Of a stretch of DNA of 64,000 bases, positions 1-11,650 are shown piece after piece. A program made the translations under genes and the position numbers. Under the pieces are notes generated by a model. It worked only from the letters and a program-made list of their open reading frames with translations, was not told the origin of the DNA and ran no database searches. This stretch comes from Pinus tabuliformis. Its lineage: Eukaryota > Streptophyta > Pinopsida > Pinales > Pinaceae. The stretch covers positions 515,076,102-515,140,101 of the forward strand of contig CM062805.1 of the NCBI GenBank assembly GCA_031772625.1. The letters run 5' to 3'. Numbering within the stretch: position 1 is the first letter of the stretch; each line of letters starts with the position of its first letter.

Positions 1-149
1 AGGAGAAGGTTCTTTAGGAGAAGGTAATGGAAATGGAGACAAACCTCCACCCTCTCTAATATATTCTTCATCTTCTTCTTCACACGCATCTTCACCCTTT
101 TCCACTAACACAAACCTTTCTCATACTCATCATCATAATTCAAAAGGAA

Positions 150-967
150 CTGGTAAATCACCTTTTTTAAAACTTGATGTTAAATTTGAGCTACCCATGT
201 ATAATGGTGAAGTGAATGTAGAGAAGCTTGATAATTGGATTCGTTAGTTGGAGGTCTATTGCAAGATTCAAAACCTTCAAGAGGATGACATAAAGATTCA
301 GTTAGCTTCCTTGAGAATGGAGGGTGCAGCATTAGTATGGTGGGAATCAAAGACCCAAGAGGAGATTAAAAAACACAGTAAGATCTCAATTTCTTGGAAT
401 GATTTCATTATTGCAATCAAAATGCAATTCTACCCTCTAGCTTATATGAAAAAATCCATCATGAATTGGCAGAACTTTAGACAGCTTAAAGGTCAAAATG
501 TGCAAGATTACACCCAAGAATTCATAAAAAGGTCTTTGATGTTAGGTGTAGATTTGCAATCACAGGACACATTGTTGAAGTACATAGGGGGTTTACACAG
601 TTACCTTAGGCATACTATCTTAATGTTTAATCCCAATAATCTAGATGATGTGTGTGTGCAAGCCACTCATCTTGAGGCAAGAGGAAAAAACACCCTAGAA
701 GAAGGTAGTAAAAAGCCATTTAAGAGTAAAGGAAAGGAAAAGGCTTTCAAAGGGAAGGCAAAGAAAAATGCGTCTATCAAAAAAGGAGAGAAAATTACAT
801 GCAAACATTGTTCCAGAGAGGGTCACAATGAAGCTCATTGTTGGAAGCTTCATCCTGAAATGAGACCAAAGAAAAACAACAAGGGAAAACAAAAAACAAC
901 CGCAACCACTCAACAGGATTTGGGATCCGATTCGAGCGATGAAACTAAAATCACAACCATGGGTTAA
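150..967 (+). pseudogene. Ty3/gypsy gag (capsid and nucleocapsid), one in-frame stop
   Basis: Reading starts around 150 and runs through an amber stop at 246-248, where the family usually has Gln (WIR-stop-LEVYCK), to a stop near 967. The retrotransposon gag core is visible: the EGAALVWWES segment and the later QDYTQEFIKRSLMLGV. After a lysine-rich linker there is one CCHC zinc knuckle, CKHCSREGHNEAHC, near residue 190 of the open part. This protein would form the capsid and bind element RNA. The copy is non-functional. Confidence 0.8.
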
Positions 968-1400
968 AAGGAAAAGAATTCATTGCTAGCACTAGTTCTT
1001 CAAACTTACAAAATGAAACCTCAAACGAAAAGAGGATAATAGAACTTTTTCACATAAGATTGATCTCAAAACATAACAAGATTGATAAGCTTTTCAATAG
1101 TGGCTCTCAAGCCAATCTTATCTCTGAAAACACTGTCAAAATTTTAAACTTGGAAACCATTGCACATAATAAACCATATCCACATGGATAGGTATGTGAC
1201 AATGTGTAATTTCAGATTACTAGAAAGTGTAAACTGAGATTTTCTATTACTGCAAATTTCATAGATGAAGTGGAGCATGACGTTGTGCTGTTAGATATCT
1301 GTGGCATAGTTTTGGGCAGCCCATACCTTTATGATAGAAAAGATATCTTCCATAGACATGAAAAAAATATCATTTATTCAAAGATGGAGTAGAATATATT
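968..1400 (+). pseudogene. Ty3/gypsy aspartic protease remnant
   Basis: Translation gives IDKLFNSGSQANLISENT, which matches a retropepsin active site with the catalytic DSG changed to NSG. It is followed by a degenerate segment ending in VLLDICGIVLGSPYLYDRK, typical of the protease to RT linker in this lineage. Several stops interrupt the frame and a frameshift near 1385 joins it to the RT frame. The missing catalytic Asp makes activity unlikely even without the stops. Confidence 0.65.
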
Positions 1401-2820
1401 GTGAGAGCTCATAGCAAGAAAATAAATCTTTCGCTTGTTAATGCAGGGAAAATGAAAAGACTAGTGAATTCGAGCAAGAATTTTGTGCTTCTAATGATCA
1501 AACCCAAGAATGATGTTGATAATGAAGCTTTTAAAGGTTGTGATTCAAATTTGAAATCTAAATTGGTTGACGTAGTTAACCAATATGATGAGATGTTTCA
1601 GGAACCAAAGGGATTACCTCCCAAGAGAGGAATCCAACATGAGATACAGTTGCAACAATATTGTCCTCTTCCTAACATTGGCATGTATAGGATGTCAGTG
1701 ATGGAAAGTGCAGAAATTAAGAAGCAAATTCAAGAGTTGTTGAATATCAAACCATCTTCCTCGCCATGTGGTTCACCTATTGTCTTGGTGCCAAAGAAGG
1801 ATGAAACATGGTGCATGTGTGTGGAATTTCATGCATTGAACAAAATTACGGTAAAGAATCGTTACCCACTGCCTAGAATAGATGATTTACTTGATCAATT
1901 GAAATATGCAAAGTATTTTACTAAGTTGGACTTAATAAGTGGCTACCATCAAATTAGAATAGTTGAAGGAGACATTTGGAAGACAACATTCAAAACAAAA
2001 CAAGGTTTGTTTGAATGGCTAGTTATGTCGTTTGGTTTATGTAATGCTCCCGCTACATTGATGTGTGTGATGAATGATGTGTTGAGGTCATTTCTTGATG
2101 AGTTTGTCATAGTCTACTTAGATGGAATCTTAATTTTTAGTAAATCTCGTGATGAACATGTCATACATGTAAGAAAAGTACTTGATGTATTGAAAAAAGA
2201 ACAGTTGTATCTTAAGATATCAAAGTGCAAGTTTGGAAAAACTTCTTTATTTTACTTGGGTCATATTGTTGGAGGAGGTGAGTTGAAAATAGATCCCTCC
2301 AAGGTTGATGTCATTGTGAATTGGCCAAGGCCCAAGACAGTTACTGAGGTAAGAAGTTTTTTGGGAGCAACCCAATATTGGAGGAAATTCATTGCTAATT
2401 TTTCTCTTATATCAACTCCTTTGCATGCGTTGACAAGTGTGAAAAAGGTTTTACAGTGGGAAGGCAAACAACAAAATACCTTTGATGCATTGAAGGAAAA
2501 GATCAATACAAATCCAGTGCTTGCACTTCCAGACTTGAGACAATCATTTGAGATTCAGACTGATGCTAGTGACTACGCTATGGGTGCAATCCTCATGCAA
2601 CATGGTAAGCCTATCTGTTTTCATTCATAAACTTTTAATGGTGCAGTGATTAACTATCCTACGTATGAAAAGGAATTGTATGCATTGATGCAAAGTGGGA
2701 AAAGATGGAAACACTACTTGATGGGTAAGGGAACATTCATTCACACTGATCATCAACCATTGCAATACTTGCAATCACAATCAAAGTCGCAACAATCGAG
2801 GCACTTCTGATGGATGGATT
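1401..2820 (+). pseudogene. Ty3/gypsy reverse transcriptase and RNase H with mutated active site
   Basis: The open part (1401-2630, about 409 residues) carries the RT core: SPCGSPIVLVPKKD, NRYPLPRIDDLLDQL, FTKLDLISGYHQIRI, FGLCNAPATL, then VYLDGILIFS. The canonical YxDD box reads YLDG, so the second catalytic Asp is gone. RNase H follows with FEIQTDASDYAMGAIL and, after a stop at 2628-2630, ELYALMQ and FIHTDHQPLQYL; another stop lies near 2808. The enzyme would copy element RNA to DNA, but this copy is dead. Confidence 0.85.
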
Positions 2821-2841
2821 TTCTTCAACAATTCCACTTGG

Positions 2842-2891
2842 TAATAAAGTATAAGAAAGGTATCTGTAATAAAGTATAAGAAAGGTATCTA
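2842..2891 (+). repeat. 25-bp tandem duplication breaking pol
   Basis: The segment GTAATAAAGTATAAGAAAGG with its flank is present twice head to tail, with a period of 25 bp. Because 25 is not a multiple of three, it shifts the frame between RNase H (ending HLVIKYKKG) and the integrase region (KVDDMLSRPIS). Confidence 0.75.
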
Positions 2892-2892
2892 T

Positions 2893-4325
2893 AATAAAGT
2901 TGATGATATGCTTTCTAGGCCTATTTCTAGTGCAACTACTTTGCTCATGCATAACTTTTTTTTACATGAAAGTTATATTGAGAAATATGCATTAGATAAT
3001 GAATTTCAAGATGTTTATGCAAGCTTGAGTCAAGGTAACCAAGTAGAGGAATTGGATTATCATTTGCATGATAACTTGTTGTACCATCTTGGCAAGCTTT
3101 GTATTCCACAGGGAGAAAGAGTTAACATCATAAGAGAGGCACATACTTCTCTTATTGTTAGTCATTTCGGTGTAAGTAAGATGGTGGCACATCTACAAAG
3201 GTATTTTTATTGGCCTCATATGCTTGAAAGTGTGTCTCATTTTATTAAAGGATGTTCATTATGTGTAATCAGTAAGCCTAGCAATAGGAAGTTAGGATTG
3301 TACACACCACTTCTGGTTCCTTCACGACTGTGGGAGAGTGTTTCTATGGATTTTGTAGGAGGTCTTCCATTGTCAAAAAGAGGTCATGATTATTTGTATG
3401 TAGTTATGGATAGGTTTAGCAAAATGTGTATTTTTATGCCATGTAAAAAGAAAGTTACAGCTGAACAAACTGCTCAGTTATTCTTTTAGAATGTTTGGGT
3501 GCATTTTGGATTTCCCACATCCATTGTTAGTGATCGAGATTCTCGCTTTGTTAGGAATTTTTGGTCAAGCTTGTGGGGATTCATGGACACCAGATTGAAA
3601 AAGAGTACAACCTTTCATCCACAAACAAATGGTCAAACAGAAGTGGTGAACATAACAATGATACATCTTCTTCGTGGGTATTGCAGCAAGCATCCTAAGT
3701 TGTAGGATGAACATTTGCACTATATTCAACATGCTTACAATCGAGCCAAGCACTCTTCAACTCAAACTTCGCCATTTGAGGCATGCTTGGGATGCTTACC
3801 TAAATCTCATTTGGCTTTTATTTTTGGAAAAGATGTCACAAAGCAAGAAATTTCATTGAACAAATCCAATTAGTACACCAAAAGGTTCAAGAACAACTTG
3901 AGAAAAGCCAAGTCAAGTACAAAGCAAGGCACGACAAGCATCATCACGGTCACAAGTTCCAAGTTGGTGAAGAATTTTGGCTTCACATTAACAAATAGAG
4001 GCTCCACGGAGAAGGTAAAAAGCTAAAACCAATTAGATGTGGTCCATTTAGAATTTTGGAAAAGATTGGTAAAAATGCCTTCAGGTTATATTTGTCTTCA
4101 TATATGAAAATTTATGTTGTTGCTAATGTTCAGAATTTAATGTTGTTTGAGCCTCCTTTGATTGAAGATCAAGGAGAGAATAGTCAAATTCCATCTAGTG
4201 AAGACTTTCCTCCATCTTCCTTGATGAGCTTCAACAAGACAATATACTTGACAGAAGAACAAGGACATCAAAAAGACGAAGTATTGATTATCTTCGAGTG
4301 GGGCTCAAGGGTACAAATCCTTTAA
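2893..4325 (+). pseudogene. Ty3/gypsy integrase, interrupted
   Basis: Visible in order: the zinc-binding segment with HFGVSKMVAHLQRYFYWP and CSLCVISKPSN; the catalytic core with the first Asp in SMDFVGGLP, the second in VSDRDSRF and the Glu in NGQTEVVN (a DDE triad); and a C-terminal part with LKPIRCGPFRILEKIG. Stops occur near 3487 and 3703 and frames shift around 3760-4050. No convincing chromodomain was seen after the C-terminal part. It would insert element cDNA, but this copy is inactive. Confidence 0.8.
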
Positions 4326-4430
4326 AAGACAAATGGATAGAGGTTGGAAAGGTGAGGGAACTATACCCTCATCTGCTGGACAACTGAAAGTGATTATTTT
4401 GGGGTCCAAAAGGTTTCCAATGGGGAGGAG

Positions 4431-5607
4431 TGATTAGGTGCTCAAAATTAGGCTCAAAAATGAAAGTGTCAGAATCTCTATAAACTTAGCTTCAGATCGA
4501 AGAGCTCGACATCTTGATTTCAACAGTGTGAATGACACTTGAATCTGAGCTTGTATGAAGAAGTTAGAGCAATTCAAAGTTTAGGTTTGACTTGGACAGA
4601 TGGCAAGAAAAGATGATGTGGCAAGGCTCTTCAACGAATGGGGAAGCGCCAAGTGGCAGACCACCATTGGACCCTGCATTTCACAAATCGCATGTTGCAG
4701 GTGGGTCGGCATTAAAAATCGACCCCAGAACAAGCCAGGGTATGATGCGATAATCGCAATCGCACATCGCAATAGGGCAGGCATAAAGGCATTAAAGAAT
4801 CGGCCCCCGAGCAGGGAAGGGTTGCGATGCGATAATCGCAATCACAGATCGCAATTGCATTCCACAAAAACTGAGTCCCGCATATATAAGTCCATCGGTA
4901 CTCCACTGATTGTGAATTGTGAAAGGATCCTAGATGCGATAAGTTTATGAGTTCCTGTTAATAGTTATGTTAGGTCCACCATATCACAATTTCACATTGC
5001 CCCGCCTCATTCACAAACCATAAGCTCGCCGATTCTCGCCGATTGTAATTTGTGATGGGACAGTCGGTGTCGATAGATTATGGACTGTCATGTGGTGAAA
5101 TTTTTGTTCAGTTAGCGCTTTTTGGAGCTAATTTGTAGGATCATGCCGGATTTGGAGCAATTTGTGGAGCAAATAGTGGGAAAACTAGGAGAGGTCATAA
5201 CTTCTTCAGTTTTCCACCAAATTGGAGGCAAAAAGAGGCTAGATAGCCATTTTTGGACATTCTGGACTCATTGGAGTAGATTTTAGAAGCATTTGAGCAT
5301 TGTAAATACATATTTTAACACTTTTGAGCATAATAGAGAGGCCCAAGCCATTGGAAGCTGGACCAAGGAGACGTAGCCCAAGAGGGGTGAAGTCCTTTAT
5401 CATGTTCCTCTTGTAATTTGTTTTTGATGATGTTCTATACATGTTTATGATGTTGTTTAGTCTCTTATTTATGTTAAATTGCTCACAAAATTAACATAAA
5501 AACTCATCATTTCACTTGCCAAAATTTATGAATCCTTAAGCACAATGAAACCATTTTGTTTCTAATCTGAGGAGGATCTTAGCACAACAATCTAATATTC
5601 TAAATCA
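4431..5607 (+). mobile_element. Putative 3' LTR of the gypsy element at 1-5607
   Basis: A purine tract, GGGGAGGAG, directly precedes TGATTAGG at 4431; the proposed end at 5607 reads CTAAATCA. The length of 1177 bp is reasonable. The partner LTR is outside the window, so the call rests on these ends and on the position after integrase. Confidence 0.5.
4690..4862 (+). repeat. Imperfect tandem duplication (about 85-bp unit) inside the putative LTR
   Basis: Two copies share GGCATTAAAAATCG or GGCATTAAAGAATCG, the CC-rich step, and GATGCGATAATCGCAATC followed by ATCGCAAT. The core GCGATAATCGC is palindromic. Confidence 0.7.
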
Positions 5608-6048
5608 GATCACTTGGGACCAGAGACTGATCAACGCAGAGCAAGGTTGGCAGCAGTGTAGTTGGCACAGTGCAGGAGTCAACAACAGTGTAGAAGATTC
5701 AGAGGGTCACAATCAGCAACAGTCAAATTCCAACATTCATTGTAATATGTTGAACACAATTAAGTTCAACTAATTTTGGATGTTTTTTAGTTGCTTCTCT
5801 CAGCAACTGAGTTGCAGTACGAATGCAATGTTATCAGTGGCAGTGCTAGAAGCATAGCAAATGCAGCATTTGAGAGGGGGTTGTAGTACAGATGCAGTGG
5901 TGGCAGTGGCAGTGTCATGGGTAGCCGTACAATAGTAGAAGCAATACAATGTTGGTGGTAGAAACAGTGCAGAAAGGGAGATGCTTCAGAAGCATAGCAG
6001 CATGTAGTTGGGAATTGTTGCTAGAGCACTTTTCTCACTAAGAGGGAG
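5608..6048 (+). mobile_element. 3' internal remnant of a gag-only copia copy, ending in a polypurine tract
   Basis: From about 5620 this matches, by eye, the last 430 bp before the 3' LTR of the element at 32641-36709, and partly 20800-21113. It is rich in GCAGTG and CAGCA motifs and ends in AAGAGGGAG at 6040-6048, directly before TGTTAG. No coding region was recognised. It implies that the LTR at 6049 once served as the 3' LTR of an upstream copy. Confidence 0.65.
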
Positions 6049-7232
6049 TGTTAGTTTTTGGTATCATCAGAAGCGATCTAGCCTTGAAAATTGGTGGAGA
6101 GGATAAGGCACATGAGTTCTAAGGAACCTAGAAACCGTTTGGTGAAATTCCACTCGAATTGTATTTTATTAAAATATTTAATATTTTTAATGGAGTTCCT
6201 AAGTCTAAACTTAGGGAAATTAAAATATTAATGGGTATTAATCAAAATATGGGTGAGAATATATGGAAGGTGGATCAAGTCATGATTTAATCTTAGCTGT
6301 TGATTAGAGAATTAATCTCGACCGTTGAAGACTTAACAGGAAAAGTATAAAATGGAGGCTTGGGGTTCATTTGGAAACACACATAAAGAGATTGAGGAAA
6401 TCGATTTTCTAAGGTGGGAAGTTCTCGGGAGGAAAATTGATGGGGAGATCTTGTAGCTGAGGGGCAGAGAGAATCTAGGAGAAGGACTTTCTAGAGAATA
6501 ATGACAGAGAGGCAGAGAGAGCTTGAAGAGAGGCAGTGCAGTAGCCAGAAGAGGTGACACAGAAAAGATGTCTGTCACGTAGAATCTGGAACTGTCGGAA
6601 CTGCCAAGAACTATCGAAACAACCAAGAGAGCTAAAAAAGAGATAGCGTAGTATCCGGGAGAGCTGATGCAAAAAAGTTGCTTGTCACACAAAATCTAGA
6701 ACTGTCGGAACAATGGAAACTGCCAGGAACTTCCAAAACTGTCGGGAATTGCCAGAAGAGTTAGGAGAGTTAACGCAGAGGGCAGAGAAGGTGATGTAGA
6801 GCCAACGTAGAAATATTCAGGGTTAGCCAGTCTTGTGCTGGATCAGCCAGAATTCTACTGAGTGAAGTGAGGTAAAACTCACTCAGATTTTCCAACAGTA
6901 TTTTCTCTATAAATGCTTGCTAGATGAGCATCCTAGATATGTATTCAGATATTTTTCCTACATAATAATAAACCCTCAGAAATGCTGCACTAGTTTTCCC
7001 ACATTGGATTTTTCCGGGGACTATTGTATCCAAAAATAAGTGTCCCATGTATCTTGTTCTTTGCTCTATTTTATGTTTCATGAGATCAAATATTTAATAA
7101 GTGTAGGTTGCAGAAGTAATTTACTTCAATATTTAGAAGAATAACTTGTTTAATGTATATTAAAAATCAAGTAGGTGAAGTAGATTCAGATTTTCTACAG
7201 TAGGGGTTCCTTCGAGTCAAGGATTTTTCACA
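6049..7232 (+). mobile_element. Copia-type LTR (first LTR of the gag-only array)
   Basis: It begins TGTTAGTTTTTGGTATC after a polypurine tract and ends TTTTTCACA before a primer binding site. The same LTR family occurs at 18460-19125, 21114-22180, 32641-33781 and 35535-36709. A TATA-like TATAAAATGG lies near 6347 and an AATAAACCCTCAG segment near 6967. It is flanked by a polypurine tract on the left and a primer binding site on the right, so it is shared between two tandem internal regions. Confidence 0.85.
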
Positions 7233-7247
7233 TGATATCAGAGGATT
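7233..7247 (+). other. Primer binding site, initiator tRNA-Met type, mutated
   Basis: TGATATCAGAGG follows the LTR directly. It matches the tRNA-iMet complement TGGTATCAGAG with one change. Confidence 0.75.
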
Positions 7248-7679
7248 GATTTTGAAACAAGAAGAGTAGATTCAGTGCTGAGCAGTGAGGCCGAAAGATG
7301 CACTAGGCAACAATTCGAATTCCCTTGAAGGTACTACGTAGTCCTTGTTGGGAAGCTAATCTGAGGAAATCTCTCTCTGAGTGAGTCGATAGAGGTATGA
7401 TTTCTTAATCGTAAGCTTGAAGAGGCAGAGGGAGTGACACAAAGCCTCAGCACAATGTTACAAGGGCACGGTTTCGGCCAGGGCAGAAATTTGCAAGAAA
7501 AGAATGGAGACACGTAGAAGGGGAATTTTCTTCTCTGATAACCTTTTTCCAAGAAGTTCGAATTTCTCACTTTCTAAGCAGATGAGTAGTGCTAAGAAAT
7601 GACTAGAGGAGTCAGTTCGACAATTGGGTGAGATGGCATTGCATGGGCTCAGAGATCAAGACAGGTTGAAGGAGCCTCC
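7233..7679 (+). mobile_element. 5' internal leader and start of gag of the first array copy
   Basis: The segment after the primer binding site corresponds to 19126-19800 of the second copy. It ends with coding sequence aligned to the gag start (LRDQDRLKEPPA, compare LRDQDKLDRAS near 19770). The gag is then split by the gypsy element at 7685-17394 and resumes at 17400. Confidence 0.7.
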
Positions 7680-7684
7680 GGCTA

Positions 7685-8589
7685 TGCATTGGGCATGGAA
7701 TCCCCTCCCCCCCCAAGCATGTTTTGGGGCTCAAAGCCCAAGTTTTGAATAATAATATTGTAAATACTCCGCGAATTGCAAGCGTGGAGCGCGAATTGTA
7801 TGTTAGAGTCATAGGGTTGTTCGCCCTAAGTTTTGAATGTAGTGTCGGCCTACCCATGGTCTACGAACCATGGGATTGTATAAATAGAGTGAGGCTCTAA
7901 GTTGTAAAGCAGTTAGGGAAGTGAATAAAAGTAGAATTAACAAACGGATGGAGTAAAAAGGATAGCGAGCATAGAGCAAGAGTCTAGTGTCTTGGGTCGT
8001 AGTAGTAGGAAGAGGCTCTGCAGCTGAGTGCGCAGAGGCCTAGTAGAGTCCGTAGCTGAGTGCACGAACCCCTACAACTGAGTGCGCAGGGCGGAGTCGA
8101 GTCTGTAACCAAGGAAGAAGAATAATAAAGAGAAGTTTATCTGAATTCTGTGTATCTGTTCTTATGTTATTACATGTTTGATATCAATTGCACTTATACT
8201 GTTTATTTACTGCGCGTTGTTGTATGAATGGTGAATATTGGTAAATATAAATGAAAGCATATATATAAGCTAAGTTAATCAACTAATATCAGGTTACTAG
8301 TAAGGATTTGGGTAATAACACTATTCGGCCCCCAAGTAGGGTTGCGCAAAGGCAGCATCATCAGCTGCAAAGTACTAATAAGTGTGCGTAGCAACGTGCG
8401 CGCAGGGTCGAACCGTGGACCACTAGAAAACATTAGACATCTCCAGGGTGCGGAAACCTGGTTCTAGCACCCTCCCATACTACTTCGGGTGAGACCTTAG
8501 TCCACGCTCCGCGGACTGTTGCCGAAAGGGCCAATAGTACTGGGATTTGTTTGGCTAAATCATCTTTGAACCTGGGTCAAGCCCCAACA
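7685..8589 (+). mobile_element. 5' LTR of the pol-less gypsy element
   Basis: It starts TGCATTGGGCATGG and ends GCCCCAACA. By eye it aligns over its whole length with 16491-17394, with scattered, mostly C/T and G/A, differences. A TATA box TATAAATA lies at 7879-7886. Confidence 0.9.
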
Positions 8590-8599
8590 AGCCAACAAA

Positions 8600-8618
8600 T
8601 GGCTCTGTTGCTAAGATC
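8600..8618 (+). other. Primer binding site, tRNA-Asp type, degenerate
   Basis: TGGCTCTGTTGCTAAGATC resembles the tRNA-Asp complement used by Athila/Tat-type gypsy elements (TGGCGCCGTTGCCGGGGA), with C-to-T-like changes. It begins 10 nt after the LTR end. Confidence 0.6.
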
Positions 8619-8773
8619 GGGATCTACATAAGGGATGTCTGATGTCGTGTCGTTAGAATCCGACAAAAAAGGAAATTGAAGGGTGGTCGGACAGAAAGAT
8701 TCACGAGTTCGCAGCGCAGGAAAACAGGAATCCACGAGGATCAAAGGAACAGTGGTTAGACCGCTATTTATAT

Positions 8774-9770
8774 ATGGAAATGCGCGAAATTTTCTTTGCA
8801 TCCTTTCCCTCTGAGTTGTATGAGTGGCTCGTGAAGCTAGTAGACAATCATGGAAGGTGTAGGCTCGACAAACTAATTGTGTGGACTCCAGAATTAGTGC
8901 GCAAACTAGAAGCATCAGAAGATAAGATCGCACGCGTTGTGGACCATTGGCTCGATCGAATTATAGGGCATTTTATCACTGGGTTCGCAGTAAATATGAC
9001 CGTCAGCTAAAATGAGGCGAAACGACTCTTCCTCAAGGGATTGCGAGGTAAATACATTAAATCTTTGAACACTTGGATTAAAATGATGTTGTGTGAAAAG
9101 CGGGTTATGCGAATAAATTAATGTTTGGGACTACGCGAAGTGGGAGGATCTATAGAAACGAAGGTAGCACAGAAATAGAAAGCAGTCCCTTGATTTCACC
9201 ACGGCGGAAAAGTGAATAAGAGCTAGCGAAAGTTTCTCCGAGAAGCGCGATCAGTTTGATAAGGCAGTGAATTCCACGCATACCACCCCCACCACATCTC
9301 ACCACCGTCACCTCCATCTCCACCCATACCACCTCCGCCACCACAATAGTTTAATATGGTGAGCGTGATAAAATTGTCGGTATTCAGAGTAAGGGCCGTA
9401 TGGGAAGCACAAGGAGTTGTGGATGATAATATAAAAAAGGCAACGTTGGTAAGCGTGTTGCAGGATCGCGCACTAATGTGGTACATTAAGCACTCTAATG
9501 ACCACCCAAACACGGGGATCGCAGATATCCAGGCTGCATTGAACAGAGAATTTAGCAGGCCAAAGTCAGAGACACAATCGATTATCGGGTTTAAGGAAAT
9601 CGCGATGCTTCCAGGCAAGACCCCATGGGATCTGGATCAGAGACTGAAGAGTATGATCCACGAAGCCAACATGACCTTGATGGATGGACAGCACCGCACA
9701 TGGTTTGTCGCATCACTAATGCCGCATTTGAGGACGGCGCTATCGCAACAGAAGCTATCCACCTAGGCCA
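8774..9770 (+). pseudogene. Ty3/gypsy gag, N-terminal and capsid part
   Basis: Two open pieces, 8774-9010 and 9356-9766, with a frame-broken stretch between them. The second holds a gag capsid pattern: VWEAQGVVDDNIKKATLVSV, then LQDRALMWYIKH, and later PGKTPWDLDQRLKSMIHEAN. A stop at 9764-9766 splits it from the nucleocapsid part. The first piece is assigned by position only; its sequence was not recognised. Confidence 0.6.
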
Positions 9771-10867
9771 AAGCTTTGGAGATTGCAATGAGACTGCACG
9801 AGACTCCAATACAAGATCCTAGCCTGGGAGTTCAAAAAATCCACGCGCAACTACAAAATTTGTGTCTGGAAATGCAAAGTTTGAAACAAGATAGGACAAC
9901 TCGCCCAGAAGCGTGTGAGGAGGTATGGTGCATAAAATGCAAAGGCCAGGGGCATGACAAGGACCATTGTCCAATTTTCGTGAATTACTTGGTGGGAGGA
10001 GGGCCGATGCCCTTAATACTAGAGGCACAAGCAGGATCGAGCGCGGTGCCCACATTATGATGCGCGATTTGTCAGATAGGAGGAAAACACACTACAGATA
10101 ATTGTCACCTATTACAGAAGTATACGCAAATGTCCCAGCAATTGTTCTGTAATTTTTGTAGATCGATAGGCCATGATGAGCGCACTTGCAGGAGTTACGA
10201 GTTGATGATGGATCGGACCCCTGCCTACAGAGTGCAGACTAAAATGCGAGCCCTCGATCCAAATGCAGGGATGGCGCGCATTGGATTTTAGGGGCATAGA
10301 CGAGGTTGAGGAGGAATGGGACCAGGAAGGGGTCGCGGACAACTGATTTGTTACAATTGCGGAGGGCCAGGACATTATGCCTGTGATTGTACAAATCTGA
10401 CAAGAGCATCATGTTTATATTGTACTCAGTTTGATCATGAGACGGAGGACTACCCTACACTGATAGTGAGGCTCCGCGATAAGGGGACACTCCAGCCTCC
10501 CTTGACTCAGAATTTGCAAATGATGAGGTCTGAGCCATGCGAAGAGGACCCGAATGTAAACATAGTGCTTCAAAGTGGTATCACGACAGGAGATGACAAA
10601 GGTAAGCAACCTAAATAAAGTGTGTGGGTTCGCAAGGCTCCTACAAAGGAACCTGAATTTGATTTGCAGCACGCAAAAGAGACATTCATGGAAGCTAAGA
10701 AGAGTTTCATGGAGGCCTCCACTTCAGGTAGTAAGAATCAACTAGATCCGGAGATGGATCCTTCAATGCTCACTACCTTTCTGGAGACATGTATGAAACT
10801 ATTCCGCGACAGCAAATCTGTGAAAGGGCTGCAGGAACTTATCACTAGGTGCGTTGGGTTAGGATAA
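9770..10867 (+). pseudogene. Ty3/gypsy nucleocapsid with five tandem zinc knuckles
   Basis: Reading across stops gives five CCHC-type boxes: CIKCKGQGHDKDHC (about 9931), CAICQIGGKHTTDNC (about 10061), CNFCRSIGHDERTC (about 10150), CYNCGGPGHYACDC (about 10349) and CLYCTQFDHETEDY (about 10409). The last has its final Cys replaced by Tyr. Nucleocapsid binds and packages element RNA. Stops at about 10058, 10288, 10300 and 10616 break the frame. The following KETFMEAKKSFMEAS region (10622-10867) leads into protease. Confidence 0.8.
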
Positions 10868-11650
10868 CCATGCATAGTTCAAAAACGTGGAAAGCATGCA
10901 TTGCGAACAGGAAGGGAAATGAGATTGACTGCACAAATCGGGGAATATGAAATGGATCAAGTAATTCTAGATCTAGGATCGGACGCGAATGTGTTGCCAA
11001 AGCAAACATGGGAGCGTATAGGTAGGCCCGCGTTGCAATGGTCCCTTATTCAATTGCGAATGGTGAACCAGCAAAAGATCCTACTGATGGGAATACTGCA
11101 GAGAATCACGGTAGACATCGAAGGTGTGAGCGTGCTTGCATATTTTGAGGTGATAGAGATTGTAGATGACAACAATTCCTATCCCGCGCTACTGGGAATA
11201 GATTGGGCCACTGATATGAACGGAGTCATAAATCTGAAGAAGCACAAAATGATTTTTGAAAAAAAGTCACTGCACGTAGTGGTATCGTTAGACCCTACGG
11301 AAGGAGCGCGCTACACGGAGTCAATGCGCGACGACGAGAGCGACGATGAGCTAGACTATATCTACAAGATAACCGCTCGGGAACAGGATTGGGTGAATCC
11401 TACAGCAGATGGCAAAATTTCATGGGAGCGTGAAAGCTCCTGTACATCAGATTTGGATGAGGAAACAGAACGATGGCAGAACCGGTTACATGAGGTAACC
11501 ACACTCAATTGCAACATGATGGTAAGATCACTGCGTTACGTGACAACCGAGGCAAGAAATATGCCTATGTATAGCGGGTTAATAGTGGTGGATGAATTCC
11601 TAAACGAGTTTGAAAGTGAAGTGTCGAACAATAGCATTTTGATGCTTTGA
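10868..11650 (+). pseudogene. Ty3/gypsy aspartic protease domain
   Basis: An open stretch of about 250 residues carries QVILDLGSDANVLPKQTWE, the retropepsin active-site region in the DLG form seen in some plant gypsy lineages, and later YPALLGIDWATDMNGVINL, the second conserved part. It would process Gag. The normal continuation into reverse transcriptase is absent: after FEVIEIV and an acidic tail the frame closes at 11650, and nothing pol-like follows. A stop (about 10866) separates it from gag. Confidence 0.75.

Larger units (their letters stand above)
1..5607 (+). mobile_element. Ty3/gypsy LTR retrotransposon, 5'-truncated by the window edge, decayed
   Basis: The order gag, protease, reverse transcriptase, RNase H, integrase places this in Ty3/gypsy. 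Reading frames are broken by several stops and at least one frameshift. The 5' LTR lies outside the window. The 3' end is inferred from a purine-rich tract (4422-4430) followed by TGATTAGG at 4431, and from a matching inverted end CTAAATCA at 5600-5607; this last boundary is tentative. The sequence directly after it resembles the 3' internal region of a gag-only copia family, so this element seems to have inserted into that family. Confidence 0.8.
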
